Shown here: piece after piece, positions 33,641-42,633 of the stretch
How the letters are laid out: every line of letters starts with the position of its first letter
Numbering within the stretch: the first letter of the stretch is position 1
Source of the DNA: Sinorhizobium mexicanum
GTDB taxonomy: Bacteria > Pseudomonadota > Alphaproteobacteria > Rhizobiales > Rhizobiaceae
Length of the DNA stretch: 64,000 nt
NCBI RefSeq assembly: GCF_013488225.1
Contig: NZ_CP041241.1
Span: 1,178,001-1,242,000, forward strand
Direction of reading: 5' to 3'
Notes under the pieces: model-generated
Told to the model about the DNA's origin: nothing
The model's database searches: none
Seen by the model: only the letters and a program-made list of their open reading frames with translations
Translations under genes and position numbers: made by a program

Positions 33641-33828
33641 GAACTTCTCCGTGTCTTTTGATGCTTGCGGTCCCGCTGCCGATAGCGCTGATCGAACCAC
33701 ATTCGAATTGGTGCAACGTTAACTTGCGCCGCTGGAGGACACCACCGTCCCCGGACCATTGCGCTGATGGATAGGACTTAGGTCCGATCACCCGCCATCA
33801 AAAGTCCGATGGACATGACCAAGGCCGC

Positions 33829-35325
33829 ATGGCATTGACCGGCCGCTTGGGCGCATTAGTTTTACCGACGCGACTGCGATCGACGTCCAGCTGCTTTGTT
33901 GAGCGTGTAACTCCGAGATTCCTCTTGCGTGCCAATGACCTGATCAAACGATGGAACGCGCAGCCGCTGGCGAAGCAGTTCCTGCTGATCGGCGGCATCG
34001 TTGCAATGTCCGCCATGCTGGTGGTCGGCGCTTTCGTCACCAGCCTCATTGAAGGCGCCGTTACCCGGAACTCGGCAGCGACGACTGCACTCTACGTGGA
34101 CAGCGTGATCGCGCCGCTCCTGCCCGACATGCAGACGACGCAAGTTCTCGACGACACGGTTGCGCGCGCGCTCGACGAGACGCTCGGACAAGGGGCCCTC
34201 GGAAACCGGTTGCTGGCATTTCGCCTGTGGCGCTCGGACGGCACCATTCTCTATTCGAACGAAGAGAACATGGTCGGACAGCGTTTCGAGCTCGGCGATG
34301 AGCTGAGAACCGCATTCGGCGGCGAGATGGTGGCTCAGTTCAAGCCCGCTGACGACGCCGCGGACGAGACGAACCAACGGGCGGGCAAGCCGCTGCTCGA
34401 GATCTACAATCCTGTGCTCCAGCCTTGGTCCGGACAGGTCGTCGCGGTTTCGGAGTTCCATGAAATTGCCCACGATTTCGAAACCAGCCTGAGTCAGGCC
34501 CGTTTTCTGACCTGGCTGGCCGTCGCAGGCTTCACCCTGGCGTTTTTCATCATGCTTTCTGCGATCGTTATGCGCGGCAGCAGGACCATCGAAAAGCAGC
34601 GCCATGCGCTTCGGCAGCGTGTGGACGAGCTTTCGGCTCTGCTCTCGCAGAACGAGGCCCTGCGTGGGCGCTTGCAGCACGCTTCGCAACGCGCAACAGC
34701 GTTGAACGAGAACATGCTGCGCCGACTCGGTGCCGATTTGCATGATGGCCCGGCGCAGCTCGTCGCCTTCGCCTCGTTGCGGCTGGACAGCAACGCATTG
34801 GTCAGTGCATCGACTTCGGCCGCGGTACGCGAACGGGAAATCACAGCCATCAAGGCAAGCCTCGACGAGGCGATGCACGAGATCAGAACGATATGCAGCG
34901 GGCTGGTTCTGCCGCAGATCGAGATGGCGAGCCTGCCGGAACTCCTGGAGCGTGTCGTTCGCGCCCATGAACAACGAACCGGATCGACTGTCGAGCTATT
35001 GCTGTCCGATCCGCCTGAACGCCTTTCTCCCTCCGCAAAGATATGCATATACCGCTTCGTGCAGGAAACGCTCAACAATGCTTACCGCCACGGTGGCGGT
35101 GTCGGACAACGTGTGGCGCAGAGCACGGAAGGCAACAGGGTCTGCATTGCGGTTGCGGACGGCGGAACGGGTTTTGATCCCAAAAACATACGACCGACGA
35201 GCCTCGGACTGGCCGGGCTCAGGGAACGGATAGAGAGTCTGGGCGGCACATTTGAAGTCGACGGCGCCGGCCCCGGCACCATCGCCAGGATGTCACTCGG
35301 TATCGAGGAGATTGGACAGGCATGA
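33829..35325 (+). CDS. NarL-type sensor histidine kinase (HisKA_3)
   Basis: A 498-residue membrane kinase. The first transmembrane helix is at about residues 50-75 and a periplasmic sensor of about 150 residues follows. A second helix lies at 226-248, then a coiled coil, and a HisKA_3 domain with phosphoacceptor His305 in [14 protein letters not shown]. The C-terminal HATPase has an N box ([14 protein letters not shown]), DGGTGFD and [10 protein letters not shown]. The start is uncertain: 33829 gives about 45 extra N-terminal residues, and later starts inside them are possible. It overlaps the response-regulator gene by 4 bp. Confidence 0.92.
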   Translation: MALTGRLGALVLPTRLRSTSSCFVERVTPRFLLRANDLIKRWNAQPLAKQFLLIGGIVAMSAMLVVGAFVTSLIEGAVTRNSAATTALYVDSVIAPLLPDMQTTQVLDDTVARALDETLGQGALGNRLLAFRLWRSDGTILYSNEENMVGQRFELGDELRTAFGGEMVAQFKPADDAADETNQRAGKPLLEIYNPVLQPWSGQVVAVSEFHEIAHDFETSLSQARFLTWLAVAGFTLAFFIMLSAIVMRGSRTIEKQRHALRQRVDELSALLSQNEALRGRLQHASQRATALNENMLRRLGADLHDGPAQLVAFASLRLDSNALVSASTSAAVREREITAIKASLDEAMHEIRTICSGLVLPQIEMASLPELLERVVRAHEQRTGSTVELLLSDPPERLSPSAKICIYRFVQETLNNAYRHGGGVGQRVAQSTEGNRVCIAVADGGTGFDPKNIRPTSLGLAGLRERIESLGGTFEVDGAGPGTIARMSLGIEEIGQA

Positions 35326-35963
35326 TACGTGTGGCGGTAATCGACGATCACCCTCTGTTCAGAGAGGGCGTGACGAGAAGCCTTTCGGAAATCGACGGGT
35401 TTGAGATCGTTGCGGAGGGAAGTTCGCGCGACGACGCGCTGAGAATCGCCCAAAACCTTTCTCCAGACGTCATGCTCTTGGACATCTCCATGCCGGGCGG
35501 TGGGCTGAACGCGATTCCGCTGATCCTGGAATTGGTACCGCTGCAGAAGATCGTGATGCTCACCGTGTCCGAGGCTGGCGACGACGTCACGGCGGCTCTC
35601 AATGGCGGCGCGAAGGGTTATGTCCTGAAGGGGATCGGATCGAGGGCGCTGGCGGACGTCATACGGACGGTGGCCTCCGGCGACAGCTACGTCGCTCCGA
35701 CACTCTCTGCCAAGCTGCTCTCGAACCCTTCGCCGGCCACTGTGAACAAATCCGACCTCATCGCGGAACTGACCGCTCGGGAGCACGAGGTTCTGCGCCT
35801 TGTGGCCTCTGGCATGAGCAACAAGCAGGTTGCAAGAAAGCTCGATCTCCAGGAGAAGACTGTCAAGCACCACATGACGCAGATCATGACGAAACTTGGC
35901 GCCGCCAACCGGACGGAAGCGGCGATGGTGCTGCGCGACGCAATAGACGGCCGCTCCGGTTAG
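35322..35963 (+). CDS. NarL/LuxR-family response regulator
   Basis: A 213-residue regulator paired with the kinase before it (ATGA overlap). The receiver has the acidic pocket DDH (residues 8-10), phosphoacceptor Asp54 ([11 protein letters not shown]) and Lys103 (YVLKGIG). A short linker leads to a LuxR-type helix-turn-helix ([29 protein letters not shown] and KHHMTQIM). The target genes are not known; the divergent repeat-protein gene is the closest candidate. Confidence 0.94.
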   Translation: MIRVAVIDDHPLFREGVTRSLSEIDGFEIVAEGSSRDDALRIAQNLSPDVMLLDISMPGGGLNAIPLILELVPLQKIVMLTVSEAGDDVTAALNGGAKGYVLKGIGSRALADVIRTVASGDSYVAPTLSAKLLSNPSPATVNKSDLIAELTAREHEVLRLVASGMSNKQVARKLDLQEKTVKHHMTQIMTKLGAANRTEAAMVLRDAIDGRSG

Positions 35964-36107
35964 ATCATTTCAAAGCCTACACTTGCCTCGTCCCGCGCAA
36001 TCGCCCGCCAGGCAGGAAAGACGCGTCTCGCCGCGCAGCCGGCTATTTGCAATGGCAGTGTTGTTCGTCGTAACATTCCGTCCGCTTGATCTTAGAGGAG
36101 ACGCAGC

Positions 36108-36500
36108 ATGGACCGATTCACGGGCGGCTGCCTGTGCGGCAATGTCCGCATTGTGGCGTCGGGGCTCCCCTACCGGGTTGGCCTTTGTCACTGTCTCGAC
36201 TGCCGCAAGCATCATGGGGCCCTTTTTCACGCATCCGCGATATTCCCTGAGGATGCGGTGACAATCGATGGCGAAACACGCGACTACGCCGGGCGGTTTT
36301 TCTGTCCCCGCTGCGGCTCGTCCGTTTTCGCGCGCACCGCAGACGAGATCGAAGTGAACCTGGGATCCCTGGATGCCCCTGACCAACTGATGCCAACTTA
36401 CGAAAGCTGGATTGTCCGTCGCGAGTCCTGGTTGCCGCCGTTTCCGCTCAAGAAACGATACGACCGTGATCGTGATGCCACTGGTCGCTTTGAGGAGTAG
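36108..36500 (+). CDS. GFA-family (Mss4-like fold) zinc protein
   Basis: A 130-residue protein of the GFA family, named after glutathione-dependent formaldehyde-activating enzyme, though most members have unknown substrates. The zinc-binding cysteines are in place: Cys8/Cys10 (GGCLCGNVR), Cys27/Cys29/Cys32 (CHCLDCRKHHG) and Cys66/Cys69 (FCPRCGSSVF). The ATG follows AGAGGAG. It stands alone, downstream of the two-component pair. Confidence 0.9.
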   Translation: MDRFTGGCLCGNVRIVASGLPYRVGLCHCLDCRKHHGALFHASAIFPEDAVTIDGETRDYAGRFFCPRCGSSVFARTADEIEVNLGSLDAPDQLMPTYESWIVRRESWLPPFPLKKRYDRDRDATGRFEE

Positions 36501-36603
36501 GTGGCGCGAACGGTGCGAAGGTGCCGTTACGAGGTGGCCGAGATGTCTGCCTTAATCGACATCTCAAACCAGATGATCGAGGGCTTTCGATCACGCCGGC
36601 GCG

Positions 36604-38112
36604 TCACTCCGGAAGACCGGCCTTGCGGAAGCCATCAACGAAGTGCTCAAGCGCCGCACCGTCGCGGAACGGCTCCGTCTCCGCCCAGTGGCGGGTTGAG
36701 AAATGCGGGTTGGAGACGAGGAACAGTTCGACCTCTGCGCGCGCCTCGTCGAGCCGGCCCAGTTGGGCAAGGCTTGCCGCCAGGAAACGGCGTGAGCTTG
36801 TACGATAAGTCTCGTCCCTGCGCAGAGTCTCGACAGCGGCTTCGTAGTCGCCGGCCGCATATTGCGCCTGGCCGAGCGTCAGATAGTACCAGCTCGCCGG
36901 CAACGGGTTCAGCCGGAACGCCTTGCGAATGTGTTCAAGGCCCTCATCGACCCGCCCGGCCAAGACCGCGATGTCGGACAGTGTCGCCCAGGTGTCGGCC
37001 TCGTTCGGGTCGAGCTCGATCGCCTTGGCGAATTCCGCATCCGCCTCGGCGAAGCTGCGCTCATAGGCAAGCAGGTTAGCCAGGACCCAGCGGCAGCCAG
37101 CGTCGTGGGGATCTATCGCGACAGCCTTGCGCGCCAGTTCCAAGGCAACGCTGCGGTTAGGCTCAATGGGTTCCCCCCAATGCACCCATCCCGTCCAGTG
37201 ATTGATGGCAAGCCAGCGATAGGCCTCGGCGTATTCGGGATCGAGCGACACCGCGCGCGTGAGCATCAGATGCGCTTCGCGCGCCGTCTGCGGCGAATCG
37301 TCTATCAGCTTGCGCGCCCGCACGCAGAGATCGTAGGCCTCGAGATTTTTGGGCCGATTGCGCGGCGGTGGCGCGCGCAGCCGCCCGAGCAACGCCTCAA
37401 CAATCTTGCCGGTGACCTCGTCCTGAACGGCAAAGATGTCTTCCAGGCTTCGATCGAAGCGTTCCGCCCACAGATGTTCGCCACTCACGGCGTCGACGAG
37501 CTGAGCGTTGATGCGCACACGCCCTGCGGCGCGTCTTGCGCTACCCTCCAGCAGGTAGCGTACGCCAAGGTCTCGCGCGATCTCGCGCACGTCCCTCGCC
37601 TTCGCTTTGTAGGCAAAGGCCGAGTTGCGTGCGATGACGAACAGGCCGGAGCTCCTGGACAGGTCGGTGATCAGGTCCTCGGTCAACCCATCCGCGAAGG
37701 ATTCCTGCTCGGGATCGTTGCTGACATTCACGAAGGGCAGCACGGCGATCGATGGCTTGCTGGGCAGCGGCAAAGTTCTCCGCTTCGCGCCAGCGAGCTG
37801 CTCGATGGCGCCCGTGAAGCGGTAGCCGACGCGCGGAACAGTTGAGATCCATTCACCGCCGTCGGCGGCCGGACCAAGCAGCTTCCTCAGCTGCGCGATC
37901 TGGACGGTGAGGTTGCCTTCCTCGACGGCCGTGCCCGGCCACGCCGCGTCCATCAGTTCGGCCTTGGCCAGAATTTCGCCGGGCCGTTCGACGAGCGCCG
38001 CAAGCAGCTTCAGCCCGCGATAGCCGACAGCGACGGGATCATCGTTCCGAAGGAGCGTTCCCGCACCCGGATCAAGCACGAACGGACCAAAGGCAAAGCG
38101 CGATTCCTGCAT
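36604..38112 (-). CDS. CadC-like winged-helix regulator with TPR repeats
   Basis: A 502-residue regulator. Residues 1-100 form an OmpR/CadC-type winged helix (GYRGLKLLAALVERPGEIL and TVQIAQLRKLLG, ending ISTVPRVGYRF). Residues 115-245 resemble the FlgO/TolB-N-like domain common in this protein class (SIAVLPFVNVSNDPEQESFADGL). From about 260 to 490 there are TPR units (for example AIELDPNEADTWATLSDIAVLAGRVDEGLEHIRKAF, broken across helices). There is no transmembrane segment, unlike CadC itself. The target is unknown; the gene is divergent from the DUF1127 gene. Confidence 0.88.
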   Translation of the reverse strand: MQESRFAFGPFVLDPGAGTLLRNDDPVAVGYRGLKLLAALVERPGEILAKAELMDAAWPGTAVEEGNLTVQIAQLRKLLGPAADGGEWISTVPRVGYRFTGAIEQLAGAKRRTLPLPSKPSIAVLPFVNVSNDPEQESFADGLTEDLITDLSRSSGLFVIARNSAFAYKAKARDVREIARDLGVRYLLEGSARRAAGRVRINAQLVDAVSGEHLWAERFDRSLEDIFAVQDEVTGKIVEALLGRLRAPPPRNRPKNLEAYDLCVRARKLIDDSPQTAREAHLMLTRAVSLDPEYAEAYRWLAINHWTGWVHWGEPIEPNRSVALELARKAVAIDPHDAGCRWVLANLLAYERSFAEADAEFAKAIELDPNEADTWATLSDIAVLAGRVDEGLEHIRKAFRLNPLPASWYYLTLGQAQYAAGDYEAAVETLRRDETYRTSSRRFLAASLAQLGRLDEARAEVELFLVSNPHFSTRHWAETEPFRDGAALEHFVDGFRKAGLPE

Positions 38113-38241
38113 GCGGCGTATCTATAGTCCGTTTGGAAGTTTTTGAGAACTTTTTGGGAGGGCTTAATTACAGCGCGGTTCGTATCCTGCAGAATTCATT
38201 CTTCTTTTTGTCCCCGGACCTCAATCCGCATGGAGGTTGCC

Positions 38242-38499
38242 ATGAACAAAACTTTCAGCCCTGCGTCGGCTCCGCATCAGGCAGTACGGCCGGGAACGCG
38301 CGTGGGGCTCGCGGACCGATCGCGTGGGCGCCACAGGCTGGCGACCCTGCGAGGCATCATAGCGACCTGGGACACGCGGATACGCTTTCGCTGGGAGCTT
38401 GAGCGAAAGTCGAAGGACAATCCGCATTTGATCGATGATATCGGCCTGACGAGGCAGGAGGTCGAGGCGGAGATCGCCAAGCCCTTCTGGCAACGATAA
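38242..38499 (+). CDS. DUF1127 family small protein
   Basis: An 85-residue protein whose last 45 residues match DUF1127 (YjiS): TWDTRIRFRWELERKSKDNPHLIDDIGLTRQEVEAEIAKPFW, broken by family variation. Members are small Arg-rich proteins; some bind RNA or affect phosphate and stress responses. The ATG at 38242 follows TGGAGG. The upstream frame to 38143 is not needed. The MFS transporter follows 102 bp later. Confidence 0.85.
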   Translation: MNKTFSPASAPHQAVRPGTRVGLADRSRGRHRLATLRGIIATWDTRIRFRWELERKSKDNPHLIDDIGLTRQEVEAEIAKPFWQR

Positions 38500-38601
38500 G
38501 GCGAATGCTGCAATGACACCGGATCGCCAGTTTCCGCCCGCCGCAGCAGCTTACCGGCACTTGCACTTGCCGGCATTTGCCGGTCCTGCTCCGAAGCCCG
38601 C

Positions 38602-39768
38602 ATGACGGCCGAAAGCACGACATTACCGCGCGAGGATCGGGTCCCGTGGGCGGCGATGGCCGGCATCATCGCGACCGTCACGGTGTTCGCCGTGGCACAG
38701 GGGCTGACCTATCCGCTGCTCAGCTTCATCCTGGAGCGGCAGGGGATGACGCCCGGCCTCATCGGTTTGTCGGCGGCGATGACACCCTTGGGTTTCATCG
38801 TCTCCGCGCCCTTCATTCCGACGCTGGCGTGGCGCTTGGGCGGGGCGCGACTGGCGATCCTGTGTTCGATGCTGGCGGCGTTTACCCTGATGGCGATTGC
38901 CTGGACGCAGGAAGTCTGGACCTGGATGCCGCTGCGCTTCCTGCTCGGCTTCTTCGCCAATCCGCTTTACGTGATCAGCGAAACCTGGCTGATCTCGATC
39001 ACGCCCGCATCACGCCGGGCCCGCATCATGGGCCTCTATTCATCGATCGTTTCGGGTGGCTTCGCCATCGGCCCGCTGTCGCTCGGCCTCGTCGGAACGC
39101 AGGGTTGGCCGCCCTTCATGGTCGGCATCGTGGCCTTCCTTCTCTGCGGCCTGATCGTCGTTGCGGTCGTGCCGCGCCTGCCTCAGATGCCGCATGAGGG
39201 CGAGGCAACGTCGGTTGCCCGTTTCTTCGCACTTGCGCCGCTGCTGTTGTTCGCGGTTTTCACTGCTGCCGCCTTCGAACAGATCCTGCTTTCCTTGTTC
39301 ACGGTTTATGGCGCCGCGCTCGGCAGCGCCGAGGAGCGCATCGCTTCCCTCATCACCTGTTTCATCGCAGGCAATGCCGTGCTGCAGATTTTGCTCGGGC
39401 GCGCGGCCGAAAAGTTTGGCTCAACGCGGACCCTGTTGTTCTGCGCCCTCGCGTCGCTGGCGGGTTGCCTGCTGCTGCCGTCGATCTTCAACTCGTCGCT
39501 CATCTGGCCGCTCGTTTTCGCCTGGGGCGGGGTCTCGTTCGGGATCTACACCCTGTCGCTGATCCAACTCGGCGAGCGTTTCACCGGCCGAGCCTTGATC
39601 GCCGGCAACGCGGCCTTCGCGTTCGTATGGGGCATCGGCGGCATTGTGGGCTCGCCCGCGACGGGACTGGCGATGCAAATGATCGGATACCGGGCGCTGC
39701 CAGCGTCCCTTGGGCTGCTTTGCTGTGTACTGGCGGTGTTTCTGGTGGCGGAGAAGCGGAGAGGCTGA
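38602..39768 (+). CDS. MFS transporter
   Basis: A 388-residue major facilitator with about 12 hydrophobic helices and the usual central charged loop near residue 195 (RLPQMPHEGEATSVARFF). A variant of motif A appears as WRLGGARLAIL after the second helix. The start is the ATG at 38602. Substrate and direction are unknown. It may be co-transcribed with the DUF1127 gene or stand alone. Confidence 0.88.
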   Translation: MTAESTTLPREDRVPWAAMAGIIATVTVFAVAQGLTYPLLSFILERQGMTPGLIGLSAAMTPLGFIVSAPFIPTLAWRLGGARLAILCSMLAAFTLMAIAWTQEVWTWMPLRFLLGFFANPLYVISETWLISITPASRRARIMGLYSSIVSGGFAIGPLSLGLVGTQGWPPFMVGIVAFLLCGLIVVAVVPRLPQMPHEGEATSVARFFALAPLLLFAVFTAAAFEQILLSLFTVYGAALGSAEERIASLITCFIAGNAVLQILLGRAAEKFGSTRTLLFCALASLAGCLLLPSIFNSSLIWPLVFAWGGVSFGIYTLSLIQLGERFTGRALIAGNAAFAFVWGIGGIVGSPATGLAMQMIGYRALPASLGLLCCVLAVFLVAEKRRG

Positions 39769-39924
39769 TCGAGGCACTGGAGCCCGTGTATTCAGAGAAC
39801 CACGCTGTCGATCTTCGACACAGATGCCAGGTGAAGGCGCAAGGACTTTCCACGCCGAGTGGAGGATGCAGCATCACGGCGAAGGCGCACTGCGGCATTC
39901 CCGCCGGGTTGGTCCCTACGAAGA

Positions 39925-39996
39925 GCGGGTAGCGGTTTTCCGTCCGGCGTTTTGTCGGGTCCAAGAGCCAGCGCGTCGCTGTTTCAACGAAAGTGC
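39925..39996. repeat. Fragment of a rhizobial palindromic repeat
   Basis: Contains GCGGTTTTCCGTCCGG, a block I know from the same repeat family as the fragment at 30171, and ends AAGTGCTCTA. It lies between convergent genes (MFS and N/G-rich protein), the usual place for such elements. The rest of 39769-39997 holds no gene. Confidence 0.35.
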
Positions 39997-39997
39997 T

Positions 39998-40492
39998 CTA
40001 ATCAACGAAGGCCTGAAGCCGCTTTTCATCTGCCGAGGTTGCTCGCCGGTTGACGATCGTGCGGCCGCGCGAGTCCTTCATGATGTAGCGGCCGCCCCTG
40101 ATTTCCTCGCTCAATCCGTCGGAATGGCGAACACTCAGGCCCGAACCGTTGTCTCGAACAGTCGTGCTCGTTGCGGTCGACTTGGCCGGACTGCTGCTCG
40201 ACCGGCTACTGTTCGAGCCGCCGCTTCCCTTCCCATTTCCGCCGCCGTTGCTGTTGCCGCCGCCATTTCCGCCGCCGTTGCCGTTGCCGCCTCCGTTGCC
40301 ATTTCCGCCACCATTGCCGTTTCCACCTCCATTGCCATTGCCCCCGCCGTTGTTGCCATTCTTGGCGAGGGCAGACTGGGAGGCGACGTCAAGTGTGGAG
40401 CCGGACACCGTGATCTTGTACGGGAGGGCCGCGATGGCGAAGCCGATCGACGCGGTGCACAACGCGGTGAGGAACTTTCGACGCTCCATCAT
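39998..40492 (-). CDS. Tat-type secreted protein with Asn/Gly repeat tract
   Basis: A 164-residue protein. The start MMERRKFLTALCTASIGFA is a likely twin-arginine signal. The region of about residues 45-90 is a low-complexity tract of NGGG/NGNGGG units, followed by a Ser-rich stretch. The last 50 residues form a small basic domain (LSEEIRGGRYIMKDSRGRTIVNRRAT) that may be folded. The tract resembles the one in the protein at 32507-33640. Function is unknown; a surface or matrix role is possible. Confidence 0.7.
   Translation of the reverse strand: MMERRKFLTALCTASIGFAIAALPYKITVSGSTLDVASQSALAKNGNNGGGNGNGGGNGNGGGNGNGGGNGNGGGNGGGNSNGGGNGKGSGGSNSSRSSSSPAKSTATSTTVRDNGSGLSVRHSDGLSEEIRGGRYIMKDSRGRTIVNRRATSADEKRLQAFVD
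40215..40365. repeat. Tandem GC-rich minisatellite coding Asn/Gly units
   Basis: Imperfect tandem units of 9-18 bp (minus strand AAC/GGC/GGT codons) run through the N/G-rich gene. All unit lengths are multiples of three, so slippage would change the tract length but not the frame. Confidence 0.65.
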
Positions 40493-40952
40493 TTCAGCCC
40501 TTTAATAACCTCCATCGGCGCTTCGTTCACGCGACCACGGCATTGAAAACATGCGGGCGCAACGACTGCCATTTCCGGGCGGCGAAAAGCGCCGTCGGCG
40601 CGGCAAGCCTGCGAGACACCCTCAAGTCTTTGCTCACGCTTCAATCCCGCCGTCAACTCCGAGCGCCGAAAACCGCGGCTGCCCCGGACCTTTAACTCGA
40701 CCCGCTCGGACGTTCGTCCGGCCCGTTTAGGACCAAGGTCTGAGGTAGTCATGGCGCTTCTTGCATTGGCCGTTGGCACGCGATCGGGGCGCAGATCGAA
40801 TGCTGTCACGCGCCCGCTTCTAGCCCGCTCCGGCTTCCATCGCCGTTGCCAATTGTTTTCCAAAGGTGGCAGAAAAGGGCACGTGATCGCGCGATTCGGA
40901 ACCGCCAGGCGAAATGCCTATCGCGATTCAGACGGACCCAGGACTCGAGCTG
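40493..40952. other. Intergenic region, 460 bp, divergent promoters
   Basis: It separates the N/G-rich protein gene (minus) and the beta-helix lipoprotein gene (plus), so it should hold two promoters. I find no clear operator, hairpin or gene. A plus-strand open frame of 140 codons starting at 40751 overlaps the lipoprotein in another frame and is rejected. Confidence 0.4.
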
Positions 40953-42140
40953 ATGATGCATCCGACAAAGACCATAAGCCTGTTCCTGGCAAGCCTGGCC
41001 CTCGTAAGCCTGGCCTTGGCGGGCTGCCAAAGCGATCTGGCCACGGTGGCAGACGCCGCCTTCAGCGAGCCGCCCAGGCCTCCGATCGAACAACCCCCGG
41101 TCGCCGAGCCGCCTACAGTCCCGCCTGCGCCGGCACCGGAACAGGCGGAGCCAAAGCCCGCCTGCGGCGCTGACGTGCAGGCCAAGCTGAAGGCCCCTGG
41201 CGCGAATGCCGTTTCGCTCGATTGCAGCATCCGCCTTTCATCGGCAGACGTCGTCACGCATGCCCTCGTCTTCGAAGGTGCTGCCGCCTCCGGATCCGTA
41301 CTGGACTGCGGTGGCGGGACAATCGATGTCAGCGCCGGCACATCCCGGAAGCAGAAAACGGCGGTCGTCGTCCGGTCCAGCAAAGCCGGCTCCGGAGCCT
41401 GGTCAGCACCATCGAACGTCACGATCCGCAACTGCAGGATCAACGGCTTCGTCCGCATTTATGGTCTCGGCGAGAACGCCAATGGCGAGACCATGAAAGC
41501 ATCGTCGCTGAATGCCAACCACACGGCATTTGCACAGGCCTCGGCCCCGAAGAATGTCCGCCTGGAAAACGTGACCTTCAAGGCGCCTGACGGCATACCC
41601 ATTTACATCGGACCCGGCGTGACCGGAGCAGCCCTCGTCGACTCACGCATTGACGGCAAGTCGACGTCCGTCGCGGTTTATCTCGACGCGGAATCCGCCA
41701 ACAACACGATCAGCAACAATGTTTTCGGAATCTCCACGGAAAGCCGGGAACTGATCGCCATCGACGGCTCGGCGAACAACAGGATTGCCAACAACACCTT
41801 CGACCACCCCGAGAATGGCGGAATATTCGTCTATCGCAACTGCGGAGAAGGCGGCGTCATCCGCCACCAGAAACCTGAGTTCAATCAGATCACCGGCAAT
41901 ACATTCCGCTATGGATCGGCTTTCCTCACCCAGCCGGCTGTCTGGCTGAACTCCCGCAACGGCAACCGCAACTACTGCTCCGACGAGCCGGCTTCTCCCT
42001 TCGGCAGCGCCGCCAGCAATCTCGACTTCGCCCGGCACAACATAGTGCGGGACAACAAGCTTGTGGGTGGCTCCGAAAGCCTTATCCGCAATGATGATAC
42101 CACGAACGATGTCGGGGCGAATGTGGCGACGGGCGGGTGA
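40953..42140 (+). CDS. Parallel beta-helix lipoprotein
   Basis: A 395-residue lipoprotein. The signal ends in LALAGC (Cys24 by my count). A Pro/Glu-rich tether of about 50 residues follows (PPIEQPPVAEPPTVPPAPAP, then PEQAEPKP). The remainder is built of short strands with Asn ladders (NNTISNNVFG, NNRIANNTFDHPENGG, NQITGNTF), the mark of a right-handed parallel beta-helix such as PbH1/NosD or pectate-lyase-like proteins. It could bind or cut a polysaccharide on the outer membrane; no catalytic set is evident. Confidence 0.82.
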   Translation: MMHPTKTISLFLASLALVSLALAGCQSDLATVADAAFSEPPRPPIEQPPVAEPPTVPPAPAPEQAEPKPACGADVQAKLKAPGANAVSLDCSIRLSSADVVTHALVFEGAAASGSVLDCGGGTIDVSAGTSRKQKTAVVVRSSKAGSGAWSAPSNVTIRNCRINGFVRIYGLGENANGETMKASSLNANHTAFAQASAPKNVRLENVTFKAPDGIPIYIGPGVTGAALVDSRIDGKSTSVAVYLDAESANNTISNNVFGISTESRELIAIDGSANNRIANNTFDHPENGGIFVYRNCGEGGVIRHQKPEFNQITGNTFRYGSAFLTQPAVWLNSRNGNRNYCSDEPASPFGSAASNLDFARHNIVRDNKLVGGSESLIRNDDTTNDVGANVATGG

Positions 42141-42208
42141 CGAGCGATGACCGACACATCCATCTACAGATTCGATGGTTGCCCCGCCCTGTCGCTGAAC
42201 CGCTCCGC

Positions 42209-42577
42209 TCAGACGCGAGTTTTCGCATTTAATTCAACTATCTTCGGCGGAAGTACACTTTCGATGGGTGCAGGCGGTGCTTGGTCGGCTGATCGCCATA
42301 CGAACTCCTCCGGCGCGAACGCCGCCACATCGAAGATGCTTGCCTCCAATGCAATTCTTATGGCGTGAGAAGCAATCAAATTTGTCGCCCCGACCCGCAT
42401 TAGGATCCAGCGATCAAAGGCTTTCGCAACAACCTCACCATCGATAAAGAGGAAGATCTTCTCCAGTCCGTTGTCTATTGTCGTTTCGCACAGTTGGGCA
42501 ACTTGGAGGGAAACTCCGTCGAAAAGCCCAACTGAATCCGGTAAGAAGACACAGCACTCGGAGAGGTGCTCGTACAT
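42209..42577 (-). CDS. Hypothetical protein downstream of the AONS-type gene
   Basis: A 122-residue protein with no signal peptide. Its start has a good ribosome site (AAGGA 5-6 bp before the ATG). The amino-acid mix is balanced (for example LCETTIDNGLEKIFLFIDGE), unlike shadow frames. I recognise no family. It lies 57 bp after the aminotransferase-like gene on the same strand and would share its transcript, so it may be an accessory to that pathway. Confidence 0.55.
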   Translation of the reverse strand: MYEHLSECCVFLPDSVGLFDGVSLQVAQLCETTIDNGLEKIFLFIDGEVVAKAFDRWILMRVGATNLIASHAIRIALEASIFDVAAFAPEEFVWRSADQAPPAPIESVLPPKIVELNAKTRV

Positions 42578-42633
42578 GACAGTCCTTATGAGAATTCAAT
42601 GACAGGTCTTGGTCCTGGCATGCCGGCGGGCAC

